From NCBI GenBank assembly GCA_017408585.1, contig JAFQUJ010000017.1, positions 62,001 to 126,000 on the forward strand: a stretch of 64,000 nt of DNA, read 5' to 3'. The notes beneath the pieces were generated by a model. It was not told where the DNA came from, searched no databases, and saw only the letters and a list, made by a program, of their open reading frames with translations. The position numbers and the translations under genes were made by a program. This DNA is from Clostridia bacterium (lineage in GTDB: Bacteria > Bacillota > Clostridia > Oscillospirales > CAG-272). Below are positions 44,477 to 53,050 of the stretch, piece by piece. The number at the start of each line of letters is the position of its first letter. Position 1 is the first letter of the stretch.

Positions 44477-46636
44477 TTAAGCTATTTCCTCTTCCTTTGA
44501 GGTAGGTAGTGCTGCTACATAGTCAAGAGTTACGCTCTTGAATGAGCCACCTGTAACGAGTGAAGAATCAACTGGCTCTCCGCTTTCTGCTTGAATGAAG
44601 GTTACATTGTCGCCCTCGATTACATATGCGCAAATGATTAGTTTGATAGAGTTGTTTGCAGTTGTGCCGAAATTAATTGAGCAATCGAAATTGCTATACT
44701 CATTATCAATTTCAACCTGAAGAGCCTTATTGGTATTTACCTTATTGCTTTCGTTAAAGAAGCTCTTACCATCAAACTTTTCTGCGTTTGCAATTACGAT
44801 ACCATATACAAGATTTGTTTTCTTTACATCGTTGTAAAGGGTTAGTGTATCACGGTTGATTGTATAACCACCATTGATTGCATTCTTGTCGGGGCTAAGC
44901 GAATATCCCTTTGCAGTAAAGAGTGGTTTAACTACATCTCTGCCCTGCTCATCGCCTACCAAAACATCAATTACTGTACAGCCCTCATTTGTGCAATCAC
45001 AGGTGTAAATTCCACTTGCGACAAGTCCTTCAGGGAATACAAGTGTTTCTACTATTGCGTGCGTTTCTTGTCCCTCAAAGACTCTGCCACATCTTGTGCA
45101 TATTCCATCTTGTGTGCAGTCGGTCACGCCCTCAACATAGTCAACACCGTCATAGAATGCGTCGCATAGGTTGTAGCCCGAGATAACATACTTTCCACTT
45201 GCATAATTTGATGTGTTTGCGATATATGTAGCGTAAGGTACAATCTCCTTTGCGCCTGATGTTGACTTGATTGTTTCAAGATATGTTGTATCTGTGCTTG
45301 TAACAAAGAATAGTCTTGCGGTGCTATTGTTAAAGTAGATTGATGTAAGTCCGCCCGGAAGAACGAACTCTGTCATTGACTTACAGCCTGTAAATGCCTC
45401 ATTACTAATAGTAACAAGGCTAGCGCCCAAAACAACCTTCTTCACACCAACATCTGCAAATCCATAGGTTGCAATTGTGGTTACGGTGTTAGGAAGCTTA
45501 ATCACATCAGGCGTCCAGCTCTTCAATCCTCTAAACATAGCGTATGAAATTGAAGTTAACTTTGTGTTTTCAAGACCAATAACCTCGGTTAAGCCTGTGT
45601 AAGCAAAATTGTTATTTCCATTAACTGTAGTAAGCGTGGTTGGAAGAGTTACGCTTGTAAGGCTCGAGCAATTTAGGAATATGCAGTTTCCAAGAGTTGT
45701 AAGGCCCTCAGGAAGAACAACCGAGGTAAGTCTTTTACAGTTTTCAAACGCTGGGCTGTCAATCGCCTTAAGGCTTGTTCCCGTGAAGTTTATAGCAATA
45801 AGAGAGTTGTTGTTTTGGAAAAACTTTTCACCAACGGTTGTAAGTTTTGCCGGAAGTGTGATAGTAAAGCTAACTGTATTGTCTGCCACATTGCTCTTGA
45901 ATGCGAAGGCGTATTGTTGAATTTCAGTAATTGAGCTTGGCAAAACAAGATGCCCACTAAGCTTATAGCAGTTATAGAATGTATGGTTGGGAATTTTTGT
46001 TCCCTCATAATCGCCAGCAAATTCTACGGTTTGAATACCGGATCCTTCAAATGTTGAGCTACCCTCAAAGTAAGAGCTCTTTGGGATAAAGATTGATTGT
46101 AAATTTGACGCACCCCAAAATGCCGATCCTCCAAAATGAAGTGTTGATAAGGTGTCCTTTGGAATGTCAAACACTCTAAGGTTGGCATCTGAATTAAAGG
46201 AGCCTTTGTTGATCCAACGGAATGTGTTGTTAACATAGATAGCCTCAAGTGGCATACTTGACCAAGTTCCGCTAATGTAGGTAAACGCCTCGTAATCACG
46301 GCCATTTAAGAGTATCATGTTAGATACAGTGTATGGGAATGTCGTGCTGTCATCTCCGTCGGTGTCTAAAATCGTGCTTGTTGGAAGTAGCTCTCTGCCA
46401 CCATTAAGAGCGAAGGTAAAGTCAATCTCTACTCTGTAAGCGACATACTCGCTTGTTGTGGAGTCATAGAACCAAGCAAGAGCCTTACCGTCTGTGTCAT
46501 AAAGAGCAAGAGTTGTTCCGTTTGATGTTGTATATGCTTCACCATCGTTATTTGGCGTTACTGCGCTTGCAGATATAGCGAAAACGCAAACGAGCATTAC
46601 AACAACAGAAATAAAGACAAATAAATTCTTTTTCAT
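44477..46636 (-). CDS. BspA-type leucine-rich repeat surface protein (tandem paralogue)
   Basis: A 719-residue paralogue of the downstream gene: signal peptide (FAISASA), an N-terminal region of its own, BspA-type repeats (about 180-480, for example LTTLGNCIFLNCSSLTSVTLP), then the same Cys-rich segment and C-terminal domain. The last 600 or so bases of the two genes are nearly identical at DNA level (identical from the stop through the first 95 coding bases read), while the repeat regions differ. This indicates recent duplication or gene conversion of the 3' part. It has its own promoter (46683-46712). Confidence 0.85.
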   Translation of the reverse strand: MKKNLFVFISVVVMLVCVFAISASAVTPNNDGEAYTTSNGTTLALYDTDGKALAWFYDSTTSEYVAYRVEIDFTFALNGGRELLPTSTILDTDGDDSTTFPYTVSNMILLNGRDYEAFTYISGTWSSMPLEAIYVNNTFRWINKGSFNSDANLRVFDIPKDTLSTLHFGGSAFWGASNLQSIFIPKSSYFEGSSTFEGSGIQTVEFAGDYEGTKIPNHTFYNCYKLSGHLVLPSSITEIQQYAFAFKSNVADNTVSFTITLPAKLTTVGEKFFQNNNSLIAINFTGTSLKAIDSPAFENCKRLTSVVLPEGLTTLGNCIFLNCSSLTSVTLPTTLTTVNGNNNFAYTGLTEVIGLENTKLTSISYAMFRGLKSWTPDVIKLPNTVTTIATYGFADVGVKKVVLGASLVTISNEAFTGCKSMTEFVLPGGLTSIYFNNSTARLFFVTSTDTTYLETIKSTSGAKEIVPYATYIANTSNYASGKYVISGYNLCDAFYDGVDYVEGVTDCTQDGICTRCGRVFEGQETHAIVETLVFPEGLVASGIYTCDCTNEGCTVIDVLVGDEQGRDVVKPLFTAKGYSLSPDKNAINGGYTINRDTLTLYNDVKKTNLVYGIVIANAEKFDGKSFFNESNKVNTNKALQVEIDNEYSNFDCSINFGTTANNSIKLIICAYVIEGDNVTFIQAESGEPVDSSLVTGGSFKSVTLDYVAALPTSKEEEIA

Positions 46637-46682
46637 AAGTTTCCTTTCTTAAAATTTATTTTTATACATTTATTCGCCTTAA

Positions 46683-46712
46683 ATATTACCATAAACATCA
46701 CTTTCCTGTCAA
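46683..46712 (-). promoter_or_regulatory. Promoter of the second leucine-rich repeat gene
   Basis: Minus strand TTGACA (46707-46712), 18 bases, TAATAT (46683-46688) with extended TGG. Confidence 0.65.
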
Positions 46713-46731
46713 GTTGTTTTTCTAAAAACCA

Positions 46732-46757
46732 AAAAACGCACCTTGTTCGTGCGTTTC
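46732..46757 (-). terminator. Terminator of the DUF4186 gene
   Basis: AAACGCAC / GTGCGTTT hairpin overlapping the end of the gene's 3' flank. Confidence 0.75.
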
Positions 46758-46758
46758 T

Positions 46759-47118
46759 TTATAGCTCCTTTGATATCCAAAACATAATGAGATTTACGAT
46801 TTTTTCCTGTTGCGTGGGGGAGAGTGTCGTGTTTTTGGGAATTTTGTACCATTTTTCAATACAGCCACGACAACATGTAGCAGTGGCGTGTTGAGCGACA
46901 AACACGGGGTGTCCTCGCCAAGGAGTTTGTGCGCCATCATTTGCAATATACGACGGAGCAAGTCGCTCTCGCACGAAATCTCTTGCGTGCTCCCTTATGG
47001 TATCAAGCCCCTTTTTTGCGATATATTCTCTGTCGGTGCTTTTTAAATGAAATTTTGAGCGAAATTTGGATTTTGCAAGCCTTTCAAGAGCCTCTTCAAG
47101 TGTCATTTTCGCACACAT
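46759..47118 (-). CDS. DUF4186 protein
   Basis: A 119-residue cytoplasmic protein of the DUF4186 family, recognised by KFRSKFHLKSTDREYI, GLDTIREHARDFV and GHPVFVAQHATATCCRGC; the His and paired Cys residues suggest a metal site. No function is established. AAAGGAG lies five bases before ATG 47118. It follows the rubrerythrin gene on the same strand but a terminator (47138-47166) separates them. Confidence 0.85.
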   Translation of the reverse strand: MCAKMTLEEALERLAKSKFRSKFHLKSTDREYIAKKGLDTIREHARDFVRERLAPSYIANDGAQTPWRGHPVFVAQHATATCCRGCIEKWYKIPKNTTLSPTQQEKIVNLIMFWISKEL

Positions 47119-47137
47119 CTCCTCTCCTTTGGTCTAG

Positions 47138-47166
47138 AAAAGGGCGAAAAAATTTCGCCCTTTTTG
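47138..47166 (-). terminator. Terminator downstream of rubrerythrin
   Basis: AAAGGGCGAAA / TTTCGCCCTTT hairpin with T-runs, about 200 bases past the rubrerythrin stop; the intervening 47167-47360 shows no gene. Confidence 0.75.
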
Positions 47167-47360
47167 AAGTTTGGAATTATATTTCAGCCTTTGTTGTGTT
47201 TCAGCCGTTCAGAGCAAGCAAGATAAGACGCTATGCTCCTCTTTCGGACATTTAGGCAAAATTGTTCAAGGCGCACCACAGTTGACAGGCGATGGCTATC
47301 TTAGGATAGTCGAGGTTGTCAACGAGGAGCAACGCAGAAGAATGAAGCATAAATGCCCGA

Positions 47361-47900
47361 TCAATAGTTTTCAGCGTGAACCTCAAAATAAGCCTGAGGA
47401 TGTACGCAAACGGGGCAAATCTGTGGTGCTTTTGTGCCAACTACGATATGACCGCAGTTGCGACATTCCCAAACCTTTACCTCGCTCTTTTCAAATACCT
47501 GTTGAGTTTCAACATTGGTCAACAGAGCACGATATCTTTCCTCGTGTGTCTTTTCGATTTGCGCTACCATACGGAACTTGATTGCAAGCTCCTTGAAGCC
47601 CTCCTCATCGGCTACTCTTGCGAATTCCTCATACATGTCTGTCCATTCGTAGTTTTCGCCCTCTGCTGCAGCTAAGAGGTTGGCAGGTGTATCTCCAATT
47701 CCGCCTAGCTCCTTAAACCACATCTTTGCATGCTCTTTTTCGTTCTCTGCTGTCTTTAGGAAGAGTGCGGCGATTTGCTCATAGCCCTCCTTCTTCGCAA
47801 CAGATGCAAAGTATGTATATTTGTTTCTTGCCTGTGATTCTCCGGCGAATGCTGCCTCGAGATTTCTTTCTGTTCTTGTTCCTGCATACTTGTTTGCCAT
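47361..47900 (-). CDS. rbr: Rubrerythrin
   Basis: Rubrerythrin reduces hydrogen peroxide in the cytoplasm of anaerobes. The 179-residue protein has the diiron ferritin-like domain ([37 protein letters not shown], which carry the Glu/His ligands) and a C-terminal rubredoxin domain with two Cys pairs, CRNC and CPVC, that bind the electron-transfer iron. AAGGAG precedes the ATG. It starts 39 bases after the icd stop, with no promoter seen between, so the two may be co-transcribed. Confidence 0.95.
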   Translation of the reverse strand: MANKYAGTRTERNLEAAFAGESQARNKYTYFASVAKKEGYEQIAALFLKTAENEKEHAKMWFKELGGIGDTPANLLAAAEGENYEWTDMYEEFARVADEEGFKELAIKFRMVAQIEKTHEERYRALLTNVETQQVFEKSEVKVWECRNCGHIVVGTKAPQICPVCVHPQAYFEVHAENY

Positions 47901-47939
47901 AGCTTTTCTCCTTATAATTTAAATTTTTAATTTGTTTTT

Positions 47940-49157
47940 TTAGCTTAACTTTGCCTCAAGGCGTTCTCTTATCGCCATAATGAAGCCTCTTGTATTTACA
48001 GCGGTTGCCTTAAAGCCCGCCTCTACAAGTCCTACTAGGTCCTTTGTCATAATGCCATCGTTTAGAGTGTCAATGCAAGCCTGCTCGAGCTTGTTTGCGA
48101 AATCCACAAGGTCGCTAAGTCCGTCAAGCTCTCCACGCTTGCGAAGCGCTCCACTCCATGCGTAAATTGTAGCCATTGGGTTAGTCGAGGTGTCCTCGCC
48201 CGCAAGATATCTGTAATAGTGTCTTGTAACAGTTCCGTGAGCTGCCTCATATTCGTATTTTCCGTCAGGAGATACGAGCACAGAGGTCATCATAGCGAGT
48301 GAGCCAAATGCAGTTGATACCATATCTGACATAACATCGCCATCATAGTTCTTACAAGCCCAAATATAGCCACCCTCGGAGCGAATAACTCTTGCTACTG
48401 CATCATCAATTAGGGTGTAGAAGTATTCTATTCCAAGCTCCTCGAATTTCGCCTTATAGGTTGTTTCGTAAATCTCTTGGAAAATGAGCTTGAAGGTTTG
48501 GTCATACTGCTTTGAAATGGTGTCCTTTGTAGCAAACCAGAGATCTTGCTTTGTATTTATAGCATAATTGAAGCAGGAATGTGCAAAGGATCTAATTGAG
48601 CTATCCTTGTTATACTGTCCTTGGAGCACGCCCGGACATTCAAAATCGTAGATTGTTGAGCGGAAGGTTTCCTCGCCATTTGCGGTTGTAAACACTAGCT
48701 CTGCCTTGCCCTGCTCGGGTGCTCTATATTCAGTTGCCTTATAAACATCGCCATAGGCGTGACGGGCAATTGTGATTGGCTTTTTCCAGTTGCGAACAGC
48801 GGGCTTAATTGAGTCGATAAGAATAGGAGCACGGAAAACTGTACCATCAAGGATTGCACGAATTGTTCCGTTAGGGCTCTTCCACATTTCGCTTAGGTTG
48901 TATTCCTCTACTCTTTGCTTGTTTGGTGTGATTGTTGCGCACTTAACTGCAACTCCATATTTTTGAGTTGCGTATGCGCTATCAAAGGTGACCTTATCCT
49001 TAGTTCTCTCACGCTCAGGCAAGCCAAGGTCGTAATACTCTGTTTTAAGGTCAACAAACGGAAGAAGAAGCTCATCCTTTATCATCTTCCAAATAATTCT
49101 TGTCATTTCGTCGCCATCCATTTCAACAAGAGGCGTTGTCATTTTGATTTTTTCCAT
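47940..49157 (-). CDS. icd: NADP-dependent isocitrate dehydrogenase (homodimeric type)
   Basis: Oxidatively decarboxylates isocitrate to 2-oxoglutarate, making NADPH and a precursor for glutamate. The 405-residue protein belongs to the homodimeric subfamily that includes eukaryotic enzymes, rather than the E. coli Icd type: [15 protein letters not shown] at the N-terminus, [20 protein letters not shown] (substrate), [18 protein letters not shown] (metal), and [13 protein letters not shown] (NADP). Length is typical. TGGAGAT precedes the ATG; promoter at 49189-49217. Confidence 0.95.
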   Translation of the reverse strand: MEKIKMTTPLVEMDGDEMTRIIWKMIKDELLLPFVDLKTEYYDLGLPERERTKDKVTFDSAYATQKYGVAVKCATITPNKQRVEEYNLSEMWKSPNGTIRAILDGTVFRAPILIDSIKPAVRNWKKPITIARHAYGDVYKATEYRAPEQGKAELVFTTANGEETFRSTIYDFECPGVLQGQYNKDSSIRSFAHSCFNYAINTKQDLWFATKDTISKQYDQTFKLIFQEIYETTYKAKFEELGIEYFYTLIDDAVARVIRSEGGYIWACKNYDGDVMSDMVSTAFGSLAMMTSVLVSPDGKYEYEAAHGTVTRHYYRYLAGEDTSTNPMATIYAWSGALRKRGELDGLSDLVDFANKLEQACIDTLNDGIMTKDLVGLVEAGFKATAVNTRGFIMAIRERLEAKLS

Positions 49158-49188
49158 TTTTATATCTCCATTTTTATTTTCTTGTTTT

Positions 49189-49217
49189 ATTTTACATTAA
49201 AACAACGCTTTTTTCAA
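49189..49217 (-). promoter_or_regulatory. Promoter of icd
   Basis: Minus strand TTGAAA (49212-49217), 17 bases, TAAAAT (49189-49194). Confidence 0.6.
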
Positions 49218-49243
49218 GGGGGTATCATTAAAATTATTAATCT

Positions 49244-50872
49244 TTACCAGCGTTTGTCGCCCACAATTGCCATTTGAGCAAGTCGTCTTATTTTTTTGAG
49301 TGCTTGGGCGCTGTGCGGATAATCGGTAAAGGTCTTTTTAAAGCCGTTTTCCAAAAGAAGCCTTTCAACCTCGGCGCGTCCTATTTTTTCCTCTAAGCGA
49401 CAAAGGAGCTTATAGTCCTGTAAGCCATCATAGAAGATTTCGTAGCGAACAGAGTCAAGCGCTCCGCTTTCGCCCGGGTAAACGACATAGCAATCTCCAC
49501 TTTGGAGTCCGCCACCCGCATCCGTGATAAGATATGGGTCAATCGGCTCGTCAGAGAGAACCGTGTTATAGAAATTATAGCCCCAATGCAAGAAGCCCTT
49601 GATATTATTTAGATACATTTGCATTCCAATCACTCTTATTCTCTCGCCCGGCATTGACATATATCTGTTTGACAGATATGAATGTGTCTCGGCACAGCAA
49701 TAGTACGCCCATAAATTCGGGGTGTCATTATCAATGAAGCTTTGAATGTGAGCAGTTGACGAAATTGCTCTATCAACTAGCCCCTGCTTATAAAATTCGT
49801 AGTGGCTTAATGCGTCCATTACGATAGCGTCGGGGGCGTATTTTTTGAATATTTCCTTTGCGCTCTTATATTCCTCAAGACAGCTTTCGTTTGGCTCATC
49901 AGAGATATGGAAGCGACACGCCTCAAAGAGTCCCTCTGCCTTTAATCTTTCTATCAGCCTTGGCAAGAATACGCCAAGGAAGGCTGAATATTCCTCGCCC
50001 GTTGCGCTTGTATCCCAGCCAAATATGCGCTTTGTCCTGCCATTTACCTTAGCGACGATTTTTGGTGCGAATTTTGCGCCCCATTGTGAGAACAGGTGGC
50101 TCATTTCAAAGTATTTTATGCCAAGCGCCTTAACTCTTTTCATGAATGCGATAAGGCGGTCAAGGTCTATTTTGTAGCCGTTCTCAGTCTTAGTCACATC
50201 AACAAGCTGTACGGTGAGCCTTTCCGAGCCTACTCTTGTATCAAGTGGGGGCGTGAACATTGGAACGAGGAGCATATTCATTCCGTGTCTTACAGCACAG
50301 CGAATAAAATCGTCCATTATTTTATTGTATTTCGGTGAGAACACCCTTGTGTTGTAGTATTGAGCTATGGCATCATAGTGAAACCAGTTTGTATATATAA
50401 GCTCGCTCTCGCCAAGGTAAAAGTCAAGAACCCTCACCTTGTAGCTCGCTTTACCTATAACAAATCCGTTTTGCTCAAGGGAAATCTCGATTGGATATTC
50501 GCCCGGGGTAAGCTCTCCCTTTATTGTAAACCAAAGGCTATTATAGAGTCCCATTCTCGCAGTTGGCATACGCTTTTTACAGGGACGCAAAACATCAGGG
50601 CAGAAAAATGGCTTTTTCGTAAAATAATAATCGTCGCCATCACCCAAAATCGGCGTTGTGCAGGGGACATATTCCACCTGACGATAGCTTATGTATTTTT
50701 TTATCGGGCTTTTGATTTTGACCTCGATATCCCTTTGAAACCATTCAGTCATGTAAACGACCTGAAATGACAATACCTCGTCACGAGCCATTGTGTTTTC
50801 ACTCTCAAGCATTTTAGGCTTTTTATCTATTAGCACCTTTTCCTCGGCGCATACTGTATAAATTTCGCTCAT
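49244..50872 (-). CDS. DUF4091 glycoside-hydrolase-like protein
   Basis: A 542-residue cytoplasmic protein (no signal peptide) of the DUF4091 family. The N-terminal 170 residues are beta-rich; the rest is a TIM-barrel-like region with FHISDEPNESCLEEYK (likely catalytic acidic residues), GIKYFEMSHLFSQWG and GFLHWGYNFYNT, as in DUF4091 proteins thought to be glycosidases. It ends with EIFYDGLQDYKLL, the family's usual closing motif. Substrate is unknown. It stands alone behind a good promoter, with GCGAGGTG before the ATG. Confidence 0.82.
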   Translation of the reverse strand: MSEIYTVCAEEKVLIDKKPKMLESENTMARDEVLSFQVVYMTEWFQRDIEVKIKSPIKKYISYRQVEYVPCTTPILGDGDDYYFTKKPFFCPDVLRPCKKRMPTARMGLYNSLWFTIKGELTPGEYPIEISLEQNGFVIGKASYKVRVLDFYLGESELIYTNWFHYDAIAQYYNTRVFSPKYNKIMDDFIRCAVRHGMNMLLVPMFTPPLDTRVGSERLTVQLVDVTKTENGYKIDLDRLIAFMKRVKALGIKYFEMSHLFSQWGAKFAPKIVAKVNGRTKRIFGWDTSATGEEYSAFLGVFLPRLIERLKAEGLFEACRFHISDEPNESCLEEYKSAKEIFKKYAPDAIVMDALSHYEFYKQGLVDRAISSTAHIQSFIDNDTPNLWAYYCCAETHSYLSNRYMSMPGERIRVIGMQMYLNNIKGFLHWGYNFYNTVLSDEPIDPYLITDAGGGLQSGDCYVVYPGESGALDSVRYEIFYDGLQDYKLLCRLEEKIGRAEVERLLLENGFKKTFTDYPHSAQALKKIRRLAQMAIVGDKRW

Positions 50873-50901
50873 ATTACACCTCGCAAGCTTATTATATCTT
50901 A

Positions 50902-50930
50902 ATTATATAAAATTCCTGTAACAAAATCAA
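50902..50930 (-). promoter_or_regulatory. Promoter of the DUF4091 gene
   Basis: Minus strand TTGATT (50925-50930), 17 bases, TATAAT (50902-50907). Confidence 0.6.
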
Positions 50931-50950
50931 GAGTTATGTAAAATAAAAGC

Positions 50951-51367
50951 CAAAAAGCACCCACATTCGTGAGTGCGAAAGTTAAATGTTTATGCCGGAT
51001 TCTCGCCTTGCGAGGCATTTGCCTTCGCCTTCTCTTGCAAGCAGACTTCGGCTTGTCGGCAAATGAACGAACCAGAGCTTTGCGATAACAATTCAGCAAT
51101 TTGATTGAACAAACGCGCAAAGCCTGTTTCGAAGACGCTTCCCCCACCACGAAAAAAGCACCCACATTTGTGAGTGCTTTTCGTCAAAATTTAATTGTTA
51201 GATAAAGCTGGATAGCCGACCTTCGTCGGCGATTGACGCTTCGCTTAAATCGAACCAGAGCTTTGCGATGACAATTCAGCAATTTGTTTGCACAATTACG
51301 CAAAGCCAAGTTCGAAGACGCTTCCCCCACCACGAAAAAAAGCACCCACATTCGTGAGTGCTTTTCG
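50951..51367. repeat. Repeat cluster downstream of tRNA-Tyr (two 183-base units plus a partial)
   Basis: No gene. Two tandem direct copies spaced 183 bases (51063-51185 and 51246-51367) share: GCTTTGCG ... CGCAAAGC hairpin arms around AATTCAGCAATTTG; the tRNA-like end TTCGAAGACGCTTCCCCCACCA; and the terminator hairpin GCACCCAC / GTGAGTGC. A third terminator copy is at 50955-50977. The last unit's GCTTCCCCCACCACG forms an inverted repeat with the true tRNA-Tyr 3' end across the terminator. A separate perfect hairpin GCCGAC-CTTC-GTCGGC is at 51213-51230. Confidence 0.8.
51335..51365 (-). terminator. Terminator of the tRNA-Thr/tRNA-Tyr transcript
   Basis: Minus strand AAGCACTCAC-GAAT-GTGGGTGCTT followed by seven T, immediately after tRNA-Tyr. 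Confidence 0.85.
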
Positions 51368-51452
51368 TGGTGGGGGAAGCTGGATTCGGACCAGCGAAGT
51401 CGTTGACAACAGATTTACAGTCTGCCCCCTTTGGCCGCTCGGGAATTCCCCC
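51368..51452 (-). tRNA. tRNA-Tyr (GTA)
   Basis: 85 bases including encoded CCA. The acceptor arms GGGGGAA / TTCCCCC pair perfectly, the anticodon loop CTGTAAA gives GTA, and the long variable arm is that of bacterial tRNA-Tyr. It is followed by a terminator and co-transcribed with tRNA-Thr 16 bases upstream. Confidence 0.95.
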
Positions 51453-51468
51453 ATTTTGTCGCAAGATT

Positions 51469-51543
51469 TGGAGCTGGCGAACGGAGTCGAACCATCAACC
51501 TGCTGATTACAAATCAGCTGCTCTGCCATTGAGCCACGCCAGC
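51469..51543 (-). tRNA. tRNA-Thr (TGT)
   Basis: 75 bases including encoded CCA. The acceptor arms GCTGGCG / CGCCAGC pair, the D arm is GCTC/GAGC, the anticodon stem-loop CTGATTTGTAATCAG gives TGT, and the T loop is TTCGACT. First gene of the two-tRNA transcript. Confidence 0.95.
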
Positions 51544-51565
51544 ATATGTTCTTGCGACGATTGAC

Positions 51566-51594
51566 ATTTTAACATATATTTTTTTGCTTGTCAA
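51566..51594 (-). promoter_or_regulatory. Promoter of the tRNA pair
   Basis: Minus strand TTGACA (51589-51594), 17 bases, TAAAAT (51566-51571), about 16 bases before the expected start of the precursor. Confidence 0.8.
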
Positions 51595-51642
51595 TATGTT
51601 TTTTTAATTTTCTTAAATATTTTTTGATTTTTTCCTTTTATA

Positions 51643-51671
51643 TTGACATATCATTTTCAAAATGCTATCAT
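51643..51671 (+). promoter_or_regulatory. Promoter of the small ORF - mnmM - lipoprotein operon
   Basis: TTGACA (51643-51648), 17 bases, TATCAT (51666-51671) with extended TGC; divergent from the tRNA promoter. Confidence 0.7.
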
Positions 51672-51709
51672 TATTTTATGATATTCCTACTTATATTAAG
51701 GAGATATTT

Positions 51710-51847
51710 ATGTTTATTATTCGCTTTACGCTTGAGGTGGCAAGTGAGCTTGCAAAAAGAATGAAAAAATCTATGGAAGAAAATGGATATAGTGGCTCTC
51801 TTGCGTACCGGTATGCCTTAAAGAGCAGGGGGGTAAGCCTTGACTGA
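51710..51847 (+). CDS. Small conserved-looking protein, 45 residues
   Basis: An unrecognised 45-residue basic, helical protein: it opens MFIIRFTLEVASELAKRMKK and ends ALKSRGVSLD. Support for expression is good: a sigma-A promoter ends at 51671, AAGGAG lies eight bases before ATG, and its stop overlaps the start of the methylase gene by eight bases, so it is read with it. It may be a regulator or partner of the methylase, or a leader peptide. An in-frame start at 51662 lies inside the promoter and is rejected. Confidence 0.6.
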   Translation: MFIIRFTLEVASELAKRMKKSMEENGYSGSLAYRYALKSRGVSLD

Positions 51848-52451
51848 TTTACTCACTTTACAAAAAAGCTTTATTCTCTCGCACCTAAAAGGTGGCGATG
51901 TGTGTGCGGATTTCACTATGGGAAATGGTCACGACACCTTGTTTTTATCGCAAACGGTTGGCGAGGGTGGCGAGGTTTTCGCCTTTGATATTCAGCCTAG
52001 TGCTCTTGAAAACACAAGGGCTAGATTAGAGAGCGAGGGTGCGCCTCAAAATTACACGCTGATTTTAGATAGTCACAGCAATCTCAAAAAGTACATTAAC
52101 AAAAAAATCAAGGCGGGTATGTTTAATCTTGGCTATCTGCCCGGTAGTGGCAACAAGGGCTTGACTACTATGCGAGAAACCACCATTCCCGCAGTGATGG
52201 GCGCAATTGATTTGCTTGATGCGCGCTCAATTTTGCTCGTGGCAATTTATCCCGGTCATGCCGAGGGTGATGCCGAGGGGGTTGCTCTCGAGGAAATTTT
52301 CAATAAAATTGACCGTCATGCGATAAGCGTAATGAAGGTAAAAATCATAAATTCGCCCACATCCCCCTACTTTTTCGTGCTTGAAAGCGGAAAAATAAGC
52401 ATCGAGGAATACAAAAACAAATTTGGAACAATTTTTGAAATTGAGGAATAA
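51840..52451 (+). CDS. mnmM: MnmM/YtqB-type tRNA methyltransferase
   Basis: A 203-residue class I SAM-dependent methyltransferase. ADFTMGNGHDTLFLSQ is the SAM-binding motif of the YtqB family, followed by VFAFDIQPSALENTRARL, NLGYLPGSGNKGLTT and YPGHAEGDAEGVALEE. The B. subtilis YtqB protein is MnmM, which methylates 5-aminomethyl-2-thiouridine at tRNA position 34; the same role is inferred here. It starts with TTG 51840 after a G-rich ribosome binding site, overlapping the small ORF. Two tRNA genes are transcribed divergently just upstream. Confidence 0.82.
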   Translation: MTDLLTLQKSFILSHLKGGDVCADFTMGNGHDTLFLSQTVGEGGEVFAFDIQPSALENTRARLESEGAPQNYTLILDSHSNLKKYINKKIKAGMFNLGYLPGSGNKGLTTMRETTIPAVMGAIDLLDARSILLVAIYPGHAEGDAEGVALEEIFNKIDRHAISVMKVKIINSPTSPYFFVLESGKISIEEYKNKFGTIFEIEE

Positions 52452-52452
52452 T

Positions 52453-53016
52453 ATGAAAAGGCTTTTTGCATTATTTTTATGCGTTATTTGTCTTGGGCTT
52501 TGCGCCTGTAATGATACCGAGAGCTCGTCATCAGAGAGTGAGGGCGAACCAATTACTCTTCGTGTGCCCGTTGTGACGATAAATGACGAGGGCGTCGCAA
52601 GCTGGGAGGCGCAAGAGGGCGCTATCGGCTATGAATACAAGATTTCGAGCAAGGACAGCGTTTCGGTTGGGGCTGATGTAACTCAAATCAAGCTTCTTGG
52701 CGGTGAGAGCATTTGTGTGCGTGCGATAGGCGATGAAAGGGCTTACCTTTCAAGTGATTGGAGCGACAATGTGTCTAAAATTATTCAATTAAGCGAGCCT
52801 GTTGTCACTCAAAAGGTGTTTGGCTCTCAAATTCTTGTCAGCTGGGAGCTTGACGAGCGTGCTAGCTCTTATCAATACAGGCTAAACACAGGCGCGCCAA
52901 CGCCAATTGCTGAAAATTCATTTCTTATAAATGCAAGCGATGCGTTTTACATTCAAGCGGTAGGTGACGGAACAAGATATGACAACAGCGAATGGGTTTT
53001 AGTCATGGCAAAATAG
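52453..53016 (+). CDS. Lipoprotein with two fibronectin-like repeats
   Basis: A 187-residue lipoprotein: signal peptide with lipobox LCAC (Cys 19), a Ser/Glu linker, and two similar beta-rich repeats (about 35-105 and 110-187) with VTINDEGVASWEAQEGAIGYEY and VSWELDERASSYQYRLN, the W...A..Y.Y pattern of fibronectin type III-like modules. Function is unknown, probably a surface binding protein. It starts one base after the mnmM stop with GAGGAATAATATG, so it is translated with it; a longer in-frame start at 52423 inside mnmM is rejected. Confidence 0.75.
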   Translation: MKRLFALFLCVICLGLCACNDTESSSSESEGEPITLRVPVVTINDEGVASWEAQEGAIGYEYKISSKDSVSVGADVTQIKLLGGESICVRAIGDERAYLSSDWSDNVSKIIQLSEPVVTQKVFGSQILVSWELDERASSYQYRLNTGAPTPIAENSFLINASDAFYIQAVGDGTRYDNSEWVLVMAK

Positions 53017-53017
53017 C

Positions 53018-53047
53018 AAAAGGAGCACACAGGGTGCTCCTTTTTTG
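53018..53047. terminator. Bidirectional terminator after the mnmM operon
   Basis: AAAGGAGCAC / GTGCTCCTTT hairpin with T-run, shared with the convergent GH31 gene. Confidence 0.85.
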
Positions 53048-53050
53048 TTT

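Noticed and set aside
50899-51187. Two minus-strand frames across the repeat cluster
   Set aside because: They read through the repeat hairpins and tRNA-like ends, with no ribosome binding site or known domain.
50951-51452. Integrated genetic element at tRNA-Tyr
   Set aside because: No integrase, no phage or plasmid genes and no second full attachment site in the window; at most a scar.
51276-51564. Short reading frames on both strands over 51.28-51.56 kb
   Set aside because: They run through tRNA-Tyr, tRNA-Thr and the terminator; the tRNA folds are unambiguous.
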